The translations under genes were made by a program, and so were the position numbers. Below are positions 1 to 11,982 of a DNA stretch of 64,000 nt, piece after piece. The notes beneath the pieces are model-generated. The model was not told the DNA's origin and did no database searches. It saw only the letters and a list, made by a program, of their open reading frames with translations. Positions within the stretch are counted from its first letter, which is position 1. Every line of letters starts with the position of its first letter. Origin of the DNA: Siphonodentalium dalli (lineage: Eukaryota; Mollusca; Scaphopoda; Gadilida; Siphonodentaliidae); the NCBI GenBank assembly GCA_032622095.1, contig CP136065.1, positions 19,704,134 to 19,768,133 on the forward strand, read 5' to 3'.

Positions 1-2206
1 CGGAATACGTCGGACATCACCGCTGCATGGGCAGATTACTATGAACAACTATATTCACCTCTACAATCGCCCACTTTCGATTCAGAACATCTGGAGAAGA
101 TACAACTTTTGATTGCAGATATTTCTGAACATAAGTCACCTTCTAAAGTAGACCAATCTCTCATTTATGAGATATCACACAGAGAGCTCAATAACGCTAT
201 TAGTAATGCCAAAAAGGGGAAAGTCCCAGGTCCCGACCGCATATGCTATGAGCATGTGGTACATGGTGGCGATACATTGCTCAACTGCACAGCATACATG
301 CTGTCTATGATGTTGAAACTCAGACATGTTCCAAAAATGGCCAAGACGGGATTAATGATTTCCTTGCATAAGGGTGGAGACAAACCAAAGAACAAGTTCG
401 ATAGCTACACAGCAATTACACTCTTACCCATATTCTATAAGCTCCTGGAAAAGGTTCTGCTCAATCGCTTCGAAATTAATACACCATATCTCGTTAAAGT
501 TCACCCCCTTCAGAACGGGTTCCAGAAAGAAATAAGTTGCTTAATGTCATCATATGTTGTTAGCGAATGCATCAATTACACATCAGAGCAGAATAGTAAG
601 CTGTATGCATGTTTCCTAGATGTCCGTAAAGCCATTGATACTGTGTGGTTAGACGGCCTATTGATCAAACTTTACAATCGTGGTTTCCGTGGACATATAT
701 GGTTCATACTACGGGAGATGTTGTCGGGCTTTTCGTGCTTCGTCAATTATGGTAAATCAATGTCAAGGGAAATCAAAATACTACAAGGGACGCGACAAGG
801 GGGAATTTTATCCCCTCTTTTATACATGTTGTATATAGATGATCTGTTATATGAACTCGAGGCATCGAACTATGGTCTTCGGATTGTCTCCACAAACTGC
901 GCGTCGCCAACTCAAGCGGATGATATGACGCTCTTTTCGCTCACAAACGTGGGCCTACAACGCCTCTGTGATATTTGCACAATGTATAGCCGATTGTGGC
1001 GGTTTACATACAACGCACAGAAATGTAAAACCATTGTATTCAATGAAAAAGTGAAGAATCTGCCTGTGCATCCAAGGAGATGGAAACTTGGTGACGGGTA
1101 TGTAGACGAAACTGATCACATAACCCATCTTGGCATAACGTTGCATAGAAGCGACTTCGCTCGTGAGTTCATCGACTGTATTGTCAACAAAATAAGATCC
1201 ACCTACTTCATGCTGAGCAATGCTGGTATGTATGCAGGTGGAATCACCCCTCAAAGTTGCGAAACTCTTTACAGATCCATAATTATTCCAAAGGGTCTAT
1301 ACGGATCTGAACTATTGTGTGGTCTATCAGAAACCCATTGGTCAACTCTTGAGAAAATTCATCGCTTCTGCCTCAAGCATATCCAGGGACTTCCTGTACG
1401 TGCTCGCACTGATATCGTTTTGGGGATGCTTGGCATCCATCCTATCAAGTCATTTATTGATGCCAGGAAACTCAATTTGTTTGGAAGCCTATGCCGTATG
1501 CCTCCTGGCAAAGCTTGTCACAAGACTTCACATGTACTTCACGGGACAACTGGAAAACCCAAATTCCTTCATCAGCGACATTAACAACACTCTTGTTGAA
1601 TACAACCTATCCGAGCATATGCATCAGTATGCTCATTTCTGCTCATTTCCTCTGAAATCCGAATGGAAACGCATTACAAAAACCGCGATTAACGACAAAT
1701 GCGTACAGAAATGGACAGAGAGAACAAATTGTGACACTTCATTTGCGCGTTTTCGAGAAATTCAACCAAACCCTACTATGTGTCACTTATGGAGAACATG
1801 TCGTAAATACCCTATGCATAAGATTGCATTTATCACAGTCGGTCAGCTCATCGCAGGAAGCGCATTCTCTCAACAAAACACATGCACATTATGCTGTCAG
1901 TCACACTCTGATATTATCGAGCACGCACTTATCTCATGCAGTAGCCCACTTATGCATTCCCACAGAAACGAAATGTGGTACCAGATGATTGATCGTTTCG
2001 GCATACCGCTATTCGTATGGGCCACGAGTCTCAGCAACAGCGACCTCGTATTGCTCCATCTCACACATCTTCCACGTGATATATTCACATTTCTTGAGCA
2101 AGTTGAGGATACATCAAAGTTTACGAGATTCATTGTTCTTCACACAAACTTAATTTGGAGGCGCTATGTCGAACTCTCAGCCACTACGCATGACGGTTTG
2201 TGTTAA
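1..2206 (+). pseudogene. LINE (non-LTR retrotransposon) reverse transcriptase, 5'-truncated by window edge, one frameshift
   Basis: Frame 1 is open from base 1 to 1584, so the gene continues to the left of the window. Reverse-transcriptase motifs appear in order: FLDVRKAIDTVW with the first catalytic Asp at base 619, QGTRQGGILSPLLY from base 784, then QADDM, whose two Asp codons are 919-924 (Gln replaces the usual Tyr of YADD). After about base 1505 the protein continues in frame 2 (RLHMYFTGQLENPNSFISD) to a stop at 2204-2206, so a single frameshift separates the halves. The C-terminal part carries a CxxC..H..C cluster (about 1883-1930), the zinc-knuckle-like end seen in many LINE clades. A presumed 3' UTR runs to about 2330. 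The element is probably dead because of the shift. Relatives lie antisense at 11983-13602, 19072-20699 and 51970-52260. I do not assign a clade. Confidence 0.85.
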
Positions 2207-2383
2207 ACAACCTTTGATCTTTGAAGTTTGAACGTTACGGGTGTTCACCATAAGTCGTACTTAAATGTACCACATTCTGTCCTGTCCATAAAATCCGAAG
2301 ACGACAAATTAAATAAACATGAATAAATTAATAAATCATTATATATATATGTATGCATAGGTATGTGTATATGAGGGTGTGAT

Positions 2384-2385
<2 letters not shown>

Positions 2386-2447
<62 letters not shown>
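2386..2447. repeat. (TG)n microsatellite
   Basis: About 30 uninterrupted TG dinucleotides just downstream of the LINE 3' end, inside a broader TG-rich stretch (2340-2470). Confidence 0.97.
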
Positions 2448-2450
<3 letters not shown>

Positions 2451-2460
2451 GTGTATACGT

Positions 2461-3458
2461 GTGTGTATATGTTTTCTTGCGCTAGCGTTTGCACTGTCGC
2501 AACATCATCCTACATATAGTCTATTCCACTTAATGGGTGCATACATTTATAGGGGAGCTATTGTCGAGCAAGGGCATTGCGTTTGCTGACTCTTTGGGGA
2601 GAGAGATTCTTCTAAGCGAATCCAACTCCAACTAGAGTTCCTTTTGTAATTGTATGCACCTGCTTATGGTGTGCTGTTGTGACAGTGCATCATAACGTAT
2701 GTATGTACGGTTGTGTTTGTGTCTGCGCCATGTGTTAGATTGTATATGCGTACGGGTGTGGTCGAGAGGGTGTGTGTTTTCTGTTGATGTGATATGTAAG
2801 CTCGTGTTCGTGTACATACAATTAGAATGGTATTCTTTTCCTCGGTAGTTTGTTCTCTTGTCTGTCTTTTCATTACTTCTTGATTGCTAAATGTATTTAT
2901 GTTACATTCATGTATACTATGTCTTGTTAAATCTTCAATACTGGAGGCAATAAAGATATATATATAATAGCAGTGCATGTTGAGGGGGTGTGGCGGAGCA
3001 TCTGTCATTTGCAAAGCATACATGTATGTTGGTAGTACGTTCGTCAATTATTTGTTACCTTAGTTGTTATTTGTTAGTGGAACAGACTGCAGATGGAAAA
3101 TTGTATGATTAAAATAGAGACTTGACGCCTATTTTGTCATCTAGCCTGGGGTAGTCACCAAGTGATAGAATACGCTGCTCTTAACACTTCTCTCATGCAT
3201 ATATACACATGTACCGGTGCGCGTGTATCCTGTGGACATGTGGATGCTGTCAAAGCTTAAAAGCGAGATAATTGAGTCCCAACCATTTTGGATCCATCCA
3301 GCCCCCATTCCGCGGTTTAAGTGCTACAGGTCAAAGTTCTGGAGTAGCATTCCATATATGCAGTTTTTAATATTCATGACCACTGCACCCTGGTGGATAA
3401 CATTTAGAAACTCGGGTTCCGAAGTATTTGGTTCCGAGTGATGAGAATGGAGAACCAA
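2461..3458. other. Unassigned stretch
   Basis: No coding region, RNA gene or transposon end recognised. Open frames here are short and lack any family motif. Confidence 0.5.
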
Positions 3459-3690
3459 ACTATGCATTATGAAGAACCAACAGGTTCTTTGTGACGAACC
3501 AAACTATGCATTACGAAGAACCAACATGTCCTTTGCTTGGTTCTTTGTGAAGAACCAAACTTTGGCGCAAAGAACCAACTGGTTGTTTGTTTGGTTCTTC
3601 TTAGGTTTTTCTTGAAGAACCAAATGGTTCTCTGATCCACGAAGAACCAGTTGGTTCTTGATATAATTGTACCCTGGGGACAAGGTGTGA
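3459..3690. repeat. Array of AGAACCA/TGGTTCT palindromes
   Basis: The motif AGAACCA and its complement TGGTTCT recur about ten times in 230 bp, often as head-to-head palindromes such as GAACCAACTGGTT and GAACCAAATGGTTC. The layout matches the palindrome-array element at 11208-11980 but with a different core motif. No clear TIRs or target duplication were identified. Confidence 0.75.
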
Positions 3691-3715
3691 AACCCATGAA
3701 GAACCCACTAGTTAC

Positions 3716-4580
3716 AATTATTTTTTAGCCGGAGTGCATGTGAATGGCTGCGGACACACATACCACAGCAGCGATGACATAGTAGGTGTGACATCTTATT
3801 GAGTTTGGTGACAATTGGTCGTCATAATTAATATGGCAATTACTATGTCGCCCACTGCATTTTCGCACAGTGAGTCTACTGGATCAATTGACCCATTGCG
3901 TTTCACCAAGGTTGGTCTCTATACTCATTACGTATATCTATCTAATATTCTTATCTACGATATATATAGTTCCACGATCGTACAAAATTGTTTGACAGTG
4001 GCAATCTCCCACTCACTCACATGTACGTAGTCCGTTTTATTGGTATGAACTAAATGCATGTTTATCCACTTATACATTAATTTCATGCGTGTCAAGAAAG
4101 GTCCCAATTGCGTTTTTATGTTGCGACGTTTAGTTGTATGCACAATTCCTCTAAAATGTGGACCGATGAAACTGTGACAGAACTGCTGGAGGAAATGCAG
4201 TTCATGGTTTTGTCCAGCACTTATACAATTTATATGTCGTTTTGTTCGTTCCAGTTCTCTCAATCTAGTAACGTGCCCATGTCCACAAGGGCCAACAACG
4301 TATCATAATTCGACCGTACATGTGAACGCGAGATAACAATAACATACACATGATCGCAGGGGTTAAACTTCAACTTTGACTCACTTATATATGCTTAGAC
4401 ATTACACGGGCGATTTGTTCTTTGTAAGAACAATCAAGATTGTTGACAGAAAGGGGGTTATTCATTAAGTTACCAAATGGACCAAAAACAGCCGCAAGCC
4501 ATCCAGGTAGATAAATCATTGAGAGATCGACCTCGACGCGAGTAGAGCTTGGTAGACTCATTATGTCCACCATAATAAGA
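3716..4580. other. Unassigned stretch
   Basis: No gene, RNA or repeat end recognised; the open frames are short and featureless. Confidence 0.45.
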
Positions 4581-4590
4581 CGTGACTTGA

Positions 4591-5028
4591 GGTTACACTG
4601 GTGTAAATAGGGTACGGAGTGACATCTAGCGGATGCGGGAGGAATAGAGGAGAGAATAAAATAGACACTGGGCCCTGATGGTCAATAGCCTTGTGTGCTT
4701 TTCGCATAAAAAAATCATCACACCTCTTTCCCATAAGTAAAATAACCATTGGCACAGGAATTAACCCTTTGTAGTGAAGTTTGAATTTTTTAGTGTGGTC
4801 TAAAATATGACAGTATTTTTTTATGCGGTTCTGACACTAGTTACGAAAACATAAGATTTAAAGGCGAATTCCCTGCTAGACAGACATGATATTTTTGTGT
4901 AAAAAGTTTCCCAAAATGTCAATTTTTCAGATTTAAAGAAAAATTTTGACCCAACATTTATATTGCCAACAGTATACGCTAAAACGTTAGCACTGAGGCA
5001 TGTGGAAAACATTTACACCAGTGTAACC
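4591..5028. mobile_element. Non-autonomous TIR element, GGTTACACTGGTGTAAAT ends
   Basis: The 18-bp sequence GGTTACACTGGTGTAAAT at 4591-4608 is repeated as its exact reverse complement at 5011-5028. The interior (about 400 bp) has no coding capacity. The target duplication is not clear, so the superfamily is unassigned. Confidence 0.7.
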
Positions 5029-5033
5029 TTGAA

Positions 5034-6849
5034 CATACTATGACATCGCTACTGTGGTGCGTGTGTCAGCATCCACTGACTCAATGAAATTACGTTTGTG
5101 TGTTTGTCCTATAATTGAGCATTGGTCAACGCAGAATTAGCATCGCTCGCGACACTCGCGTCGCCGTCTGCATAGTGTGGGGTCTTTCCACACCGAGGGG
5201 GGGGGGCTGTTTTACTACAATCTCCCATCACCCCATTGCATTGATCTCTTATGGATTACCTTTTACTTCACACACACACACACCAACTCCAATTTCTGGC
5301 TTTCGTCGTCTGTGTTCATAATTTCAGCAAGAGCATAATTATTTATACATGTTTCCATTAGGGATCCAATTTTACAACTAACTAGCCCCAGATGGTGTTC
5401 CCGCCCATGTAACCTCAGCTTTGTGTGACCCACATTATGTGAGTAAAGGGGGGATGCCCTATAGCAGAAGAGTCCACAATTAGAGGTACCATGTCTTACC
5501 CACCGGAAGCTGACATAAGCTAATGATAGGTAGAGCACTCTGCTGTATAGGCAGTTTCTGATATAGTCATAAAGAGTAGGAAAATAAAAGATAGCAGAAA
5601 CCCAGAGAACACATACAAATTTCGTGTTATGATTTATATTTCATAATAATATTTAATTTAATCATTGTATGATCAAAGTTATGTGAAAAAGAAATAATCA
5701 AAAAAGCGAGGCCCCCTGGTCATTTCTATAAATTTAGTACCCGTGAGGTCTCCATGTCGTTACTGTACATTTATTAACCACGAGTTTCCCAGTCCGGATC
5801 CCCCGTCTTTGTAAGATAATTGCGCTTAACATGTATATGCATATGTAAACCATAATATTTATATACTTATTAAAAGATACCAACACTGAAATTTTTTTAT
5901 TATCGAATTATCCACACACTATCGTGACAGGTTATTTTGTTTACTTGATCAAGGGAGGTCCCGTTGTTTGATCATCGGCAACCATAATTCCGTATTAAAA
6001 TTAAATAATAGATGCACGGACAAGCTTATGTAACAATCTGAAGTTTAGATCCCCACTCTAAACTGAAACCAGATCAGGACAAACTGTTTGCTGTCCCAGA
6101 TCTGGGCCAAACCATCAGGCATGACCAGTCCAAGCAAATCTGCCCCGGCTTGTGGGCACACTGTTACTATATACATTATAATGGCTGAGAATAGCGGATT
6201 TTTGCTGGAGGTAGTTAATCCGAAAGACGCTACAATTTGCGTTATTCTCTTGAGATGTTGGCCAATATACATGATGACTTTCATGAAAAATCGTCGAAAT
6301 ACTCGCATTTTATTCAGTGTTTTGAAGGCACCCACATACATAATTATATACTCCACCAAGGATCATGAATATAGCATAAGGAGGACAAAACCTCTGCGTG
6401 AGACTCCACTGTCCTGCTGCGTGTATATGTCACGTGAAACCACTATTATATCATTAGAAAAGTCATTACATATTTCCTTATCTCTCACTAGTGACGAATA
6501 GGCGCGTGCATAGCGCCAACAAAATTACTTTATATTGATCAGGTGGATTAATACTATTTCGTAAAGCCGTACACCAGAAAATGCAAAATGATTGATTTGT
6601 TCATTAAAGTTAAATTCTTGTTCAACTTCGTTGCAGTAACGAAAATAGACACAAAAACAAAGAAGCAAATTGGAGGACTATATTTTCCGTCGGCAGCTCG
6701 AGCTCGCAATACTGTCGTATTCGGTCGTGAAGAGTCTCCGACAACAATGTAAATATGTGCATTTTTAAGCTTCTGTTAAGGATTTTATTTGTTAAAAAGG
6801 CATAGAGGTCTAGTGTTTTATGTGATATACAAGATCTTCAACTCGTTAT
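5034..6849. other. Unassigned stretch
   Basis: No gene, RNA or element end recognised. Minor features are a short G run near 5200 and a short CA run near 5267. Confidence 0.45.
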
Positions 6850-6932
6850 GTTGGGATATAAGATTTTACGAAACTCGTTTCATAAATTTGATTCACAACG
6901 AGTCTACACGTTTCATAAAATCTTATATCCCA
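6850..6932. repeat. Hairpin, ~23-bp stem
   Basis: TGGGATATAAGATTTTA followed by GAAAC pairs with GTTTC and TAAAATCTTATATCCCA about 40 bp later. One mismatch interrupts the stem. Confidence 0.8.
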
Positions 6933-7989
6933 GATCATAACTTATTGGAGATCCTCTATATATACATATACAAATCCGGATACCATATCCATTTGTCCGA
7001 AACAACAATCCAAGCTAATGAGCATATAATTAGAACCAGCTTCGCTGTTGCTGAGCGACTGGGCGATATAATTATGTCGACTTGATGTCCGACGCAGCTT
7101 ACCTGCATGTATCATCGACCTTTCCCATACCTGTCGGTGCCTCCTGGCAGATTTTGGATCCAGGTGCATTGGGGATTAATCAACAGGGATTAAACGTTAG
7201 TCTGAGCGTTGAACAGTTGGACATGTCATGCCTCATACTTGTCAATGTCATGATTTAGTTTGGAAATTTCATCCCAACCCAAATATAGGTTGAAATTGTT
7301 CTGATACCTTCGCCTACGTTTGGCCTGAAATTTTCAACTAATGTTGTCGTCATGCAGGCTTGGGATTTCCAACTGTTTAACATTTTGGCCAGTTATCGCC
7401 ACTCCCCCCCCCCCCCCCGCGGCCATTGGCACTAGGTCCCTGTGCGTGTACGTGTGAAGTCCTAGTAATAACGAAAAATAACGAACATTTGCTGTCAATG
7501 CAAAGAGGCTTCGGGGCGCCGCGGATTGAAACCAACAGGGCTTCATGCGAACATAACAAGGATAACATCACAATTCTCTTCGCTAATGAGACATCAAACT
7601 TTGCCCCCTGTCACCCATTCACCCATTGCATGGTGTTTTGTTTTAACTTCAGGCAATACATATATTTAATATTAGCCAAAACTACTTATCTAGCCTGTTC
7701 ATTGGCAATTGACAGGTGGCTTTGGCGTAGTTGTTGTACTTCAGAAATTCGATTCGAAATGTATTCCCGATTGCTCCAGTGCTGGATCTCCTCAGGTCCG
7801 TGTACGTAACTATGGAACAAGGCTATGTACATGGAAGCGTATTATAGTGCCACCTTTTTTTGTATTAGAGATTCTGGGAAAACCCCAGGAGGGTAGGGAA
7901 GGGGCGTCCCCTCACCTACAACCCACTTTGGATATTTTGGATAAATAAACAAAACATGAAAATATACATGGTCAAAACTATTTTTTTCT
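6933..7989. other. Unassigned stretch left of the tandem duplication
   Basis: No gene is supported. A C15 homopolymer lies near 7405. Open frames of up to 127 codons across it show no motif and read through low-complexity sequence. Confidence 0.45.
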
Positions 7990-8436
7990 TTTTCAATCAT
8001 GCATTTGTTGTCGTCTGTTATTGATGCAGTTGTTGTTGAGTCGCAGTCTATGACCTCTATAAATTCAACTGCTCACTGCAGTTGTTTGATGTTAGCTTGT
8101 TGTAGATTTTCGGTTTGTGCTGTTGTTATTGCCATTATTTTTACTTCGGCTAACTCCTTCTGCGCCTCGCGTATGGCTCGTGCGACCTCCGCATTCGTGA
8201 CTGAGGGGCCGCTGTTGTTTTTATTAACGCCACCGGTGTTTACTGTACTTGAAAATATAATATCCACTGGTGTTATGCGGGATTAGGTCGATGTAGAAGC
8301 TGCGAATGCGTCGCTTTAAAATCTGTAGTGTTACTCCGAATGCGGTATCCTCAATAAAATAGCCCGACACAGATTAGCACATGTGCTGATATTGATAATT
8401 ACCACACCCTTTGGAAAGCATGCGATCGTGTGGTAA

Positions 8437-8600
8437 TCAAGGATGGATTTCGACGAAATTTGATACTTAGGGGTACTTTTGTCCGGGGAGTGTTTTGGAC
8501 CGGTCAAATCGTGACCTCGACCTGACCTTGACCTTTAAAACAGTCAATTCAACAGTCAAATTGGGTAAACGGACGGATTTCGATTTCGACCAGCCAGTGT
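8437..8600 (-). repeat. Inverted copy of the dispersed TCAAGGTCA-rich repeat
   Basis: Read on the minus strand this matches the repeat at 15650-15745 and 24240-24360: AAGGTCAAGGTCAGG, CCCCGGACAAAA and AAATTTCGTCGAAATCC in the same order. The same inverted piece is in copy 2 at about 16197-16360. A TACCACAC/GTGTGGTA hairpin precedes it (about 8400-8435). Confidence 0.8.
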
Positions 8601-9203
8601 AATAAAAAGCGAGACAGCTTGAAGAATGTAATGTATAACACCAGAAACGGGAAAACGTGGTATATGGAAGTATCCAAATTTCCCACATGGAATTTGATAG
8701 CTAGTTTATATTATAATTATATTATAATTTATATTTATGGCTAATAATATGATCTTGGTGGCGTTACCATTTCCGACTATGGTTTTCTTGTTGTTGGTGG
8801 AGGTGCTTTTGTTGTTGCTATAGTTGAGATTGAGGACACCGGCTCGTGGCGGTGTTCTGGTGTCCTTGGTCGTAAAATGTCCATCTCCACGTCCCGGTCG
8901 GTGGCAGGGGTGATCGGAGTGACGTCAGTCTCTTCTGGTCCGCCGACTGGTCCGCTGCGACAGCGAGCTGTTGGTCTTGCTCTGGGACAAGTGGTCGGAT
9001 TCCCCGAAAACTTTGTAGCGATCAGGTTTTATGTATCATGTTATAATTTGATCATATCAAATAAACTTATTGAAGTTGAAATTTGAGAATATTTTTGAAT
9101 ATAGGCGGACACCTGAGCCGTGATATGAGGAACATAATTATGTGTTCAAATAAGTGGTGGGATTGGAGAGGTGTCCCAAAATAGATAAAGAGTTTCTATC
9201 ATG

Positions 9204-9854
9204 GGTAACTTTTATTATGTTTGCAAAATATATTAAAAGAATTAATCTTCCCGGAGTAACGAACAATCCCTATATTTGCCTTATACGTTAAGTTTAAATT
9301 TGTTTCACCTTATTATATAATTCATTGGAGCGCTTAATTGTCCCTTGACCTCTTGTGTAACAGTAACAAGCTATTTGATTGGCTACGTACGTTCCGTGCT
9401 TTCTATAAACTTTTACTTCCGGTTTGTCTCACTGCATTCATTTGAAATTAATTCGGCGAGTCGTCAACATCTTTTTCCCCCGCCCACCCTTAATTTCCCT
9501 TAATTTTTGGAATTAGTCCAATTTCTATTTTTTCTACCATATACTAATGGTATAGGGCGTGTTTAGCCAAAAATTTAATAGATCAGTTGAATGGTATACA
9601 TGTACATGTCATACTTTTCGAATTTTCTTCTATTGTATTCTCATATTTTGAATCTTGATACTATCTTGACTCTTGATAATTCAATTAACTATAAAACATC
9701 AATATAATTGAGAATTTGTAAAATGTTATCATAATCATATGTATATAATTATATTGGGGAGCTAGTAGTTACGCTCCCCAATATTTACAGGCAAATAAAT
9801 ATATATAAAATCTATTAATTCCACATGTATTAAGAGTTCTCCATTGGGAAGATT
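9204..9854. other. 651-bp segment present only in duplication copy 1
   Basis: Copy 1 and copy 2 align up to 9203/16938 and again from 9855/16939. The missing block has no TIRs or target duplication, so deletion from copy 2 is more likely than insertion into copy 1. It contains a 9-bp perfect hairpin TTGGGGAGC/GCTCCCCAA near 9755-9783. Confidence 0.85.
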
Positions 9855-10109
9855 CACAACTGTCCTCCATTCGTATATGTAGACCTGTACTCCCATGGAA
9901 CATGTATATATATACATTTATCGGTTTATACGGTAGATGTTGGCCTACATGTCGACCACCGCGGGTTAACTGTCCGCGTGTAGGCCTATAGGCCGATATG
10001 TACTAGCCTATAGGTTTATGTGTAGCATATATAGGCATTTACATGTAGGCTACGTTCTGACGTAATCATATTAGTTTAATGATGCATTCTTCAAATGTTA
10101 TATATCTTT

Positions 10110-11125
10110 AGTGCCTCCATCGTGGACAGTAATCTTAGAACAATATATGTACATGAACTATATATGTACAGTATAAACAGTTTGAATAGCTCCACCGTAT
10201 GCTGTGTCCATCTAATAAATCTACATATATTGATTAAGAACCACCTAAAGCGCATAAGATTGTCCACTTATCAATGGACAATCGGTACCTAAAATGGTCG
10301 TTAATAAATGGACAATCCGACCACGCGTGGCACGCGAGCTTGGGATTGTCCACTAAATCACGACATATACAGATAATCGTGCATGTTAGCTTCATATTAA
10401 ATCTGAAGGGTAATAACTCTATAAAGAATGTACCTTTACTAAATGACGGAGATTTGTGTGAGAAATTTGCAACACCACAACAGATCAACTTTTGTCAAAT
10501 ATAAGTCAAATTCTTCCCTTCAAAAACACTTCTTCTCATTCAAATCACCGTTATTTAGCAAATTAATATTATTTATAGAGTTATTGCCCTTCATATTAAA
10601 TATGAAGCTAACATGCAGGAATAGCAAAACATGTCTTCATTTAGTGGACAATCCCAAGCTCGCGTGCCACACGTGGTTGGATTGGTGTTAAGAACATAGC
10701 TGTGTCGAGAATAATTCCCGTACATAATTGTAGAACATCTGGGTCTATAATGCCAGCTGATGTGAATATGAAGGATATTCGGTGATTTTTTTCAAATTAT
10801 GTACGCCATTTTTTTCAAATTATGTGCGCCATATTGAATTTTTGGGACAAGCAGAAGAGGAGTCCTAGCCCGGTTATCCCCTACATAGATGGATGTATGG
10901 AGTTATAATAACAATAACACCCATTTTTTATATCTGTAATGCCTCCATTGTGATAGAGATATATGAACAATATAGGTACATGAACTATATACAATATAAA
11001 CAGATTGAAGAGCTCCATCGTATGCTATGTCGCTCTAATAAGATTACATACATGTATATGGAATAAGAACATAGCTGTGTCGAGAATAATTCCCGTACAA
11101 ATCTGTAGAACATCTGGGTCTACAC
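10110..11125. repeat. Internal direct repeat (~190 bp) separated by ~640 bp
   Basis: 10110-10241 plus 10688-10752 is one copy, split by an inserted element. 10937-11125 is a second, unsplit copy sharing GCCTCCAT, AGCTCCA, AAGAACATAGCTGTGTCGAG and GTAGAACATCTGGGTCTA in order. The second copy acts as the empty site for the insertion at 10242-10687. Confidence 0.8.
10242..10687. mobile_element. Foldback element with 8-bp target duplication TTAAGAAC (copy 1)
   Basis: TTAAGAAC at 10234-10241 is repeated at 10688-10695. Between them are two long inverted arms: GTGGCACGCGAGCTTGGG and TTAGCTTCATATTAAAT on the left are complementary to the right half. Ends start CACC on both sides. It has no coding capacity. 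The 8-bp duplication suits a hAT-like mechanism, but the termini are too degenerate to name a family. Confidence 0.78.
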
Positions 11126-11207
11126 ATGAAGTCGTGTTTCCTAGTCTGAATGAAACGAGTTGCTCCTCTGACAGTGAACTTAAAAATAGGTAGCTATGGA
11201 CACCATA

Positions 11208-11980
11208 CACTCTTAAAAACCTATGTAGGTACTAAGCTTTGTCCCAGGGGGAGTACCAACTTTTGGTACTCTGGAGTACCAAAAGTTTAGGTACTCTAGA
11301 GTACCAAAATGTTTGGTACTCTGGAGTACCAACTTCTTGGTACTCTAGAGTACCAAATTGTTGGTACTCTGGATTACCTAATAATTATTTAAGTTCTACC
11401 CGGGCATTGTGCATATAATACCCACCCCGCATTTATGTCACCGAAGCCATGACGCTCACGATATGAGGTGCCAAGAAATAGATGCTTTCATGATACGCCC
11501 TATATATTATCTGAAGTACCAAAATATCAAGACAGGTACTCTGAAGTATTTAGGTACTACGCATAGATCCAGCAATTTGATACTCCAGAGAACAAAACAG
11601 CCCTGATACCGGCAAATTTAACAATGTGACATGTTAGATTCCAAATTATGCTGCCGCGTTTAAACATCCAATTAAGTACAAAACCACAAAGACTCCCTTG
11701 CATAGTGCTAAATGAAATAATCCGACAGATTTACGACCGCGAGTCGACGGGCGGCCATTTTTCACTTTAATTTAATCGTTTGCACACGGGACTCGAAATT
11801 GACACACCCACGGTCTCACCCAATCAGCATGGAGCCAACGATTGACCCTCTGTGGAGTACCAACTCATGTGGTTCTATAACGCTAAACAGGTTCTAAAGG
11901 CTTATAGTACCAAACTGTCTGGTACTATCGCGGCTTTTGGTTCCATGGGGTACCTAAATCAATTGCTTTATTTGAGAGTG
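11208..11980. mobile_element. TA-flanked element carrying a GGTACTC/GAGTACC palindrome array (copy 1)
   Basis: Ends CACTCTTAAA and TTTGAGAGTG, flanked by TA on both sides (11206-11207 and 11981-11982). At about 11265-11385 five palindromes GGTACTCTRGAGTACC follow each other at ~26-bp spacing, with centres alternating TGGA/TAGA and the last one imperfect. Looser copies lie at 11515-11585 and 11850-11955. It interrupts the antisense LINE relic that begins at 11983. Confidence 0.75.
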
Positions 11981-11982
11981 TA

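Noticed and set aside
6045-6501. Overlapping open frames on both strands (104 and 137 codons)
   Set aside because: No domain, no splice context, no second copy; length is compatible with chance in this base composition.
7999-8286. 95-codon ORF on + (and 64-codon helix-like frame on -) present in both duplicates
   Set aside because: Conservation is explained by the recent duplication. The minus frame meets a stop shared by both copies and has no recognised family.
9755-9783. Terminator-like hairpin TTGGGGAGC/GCTCCCCAA
   Set aside because: Rho-independent terminators do not apply to this animal sequence; kept only as a hairpin. No Helitron CTRR end follows it.
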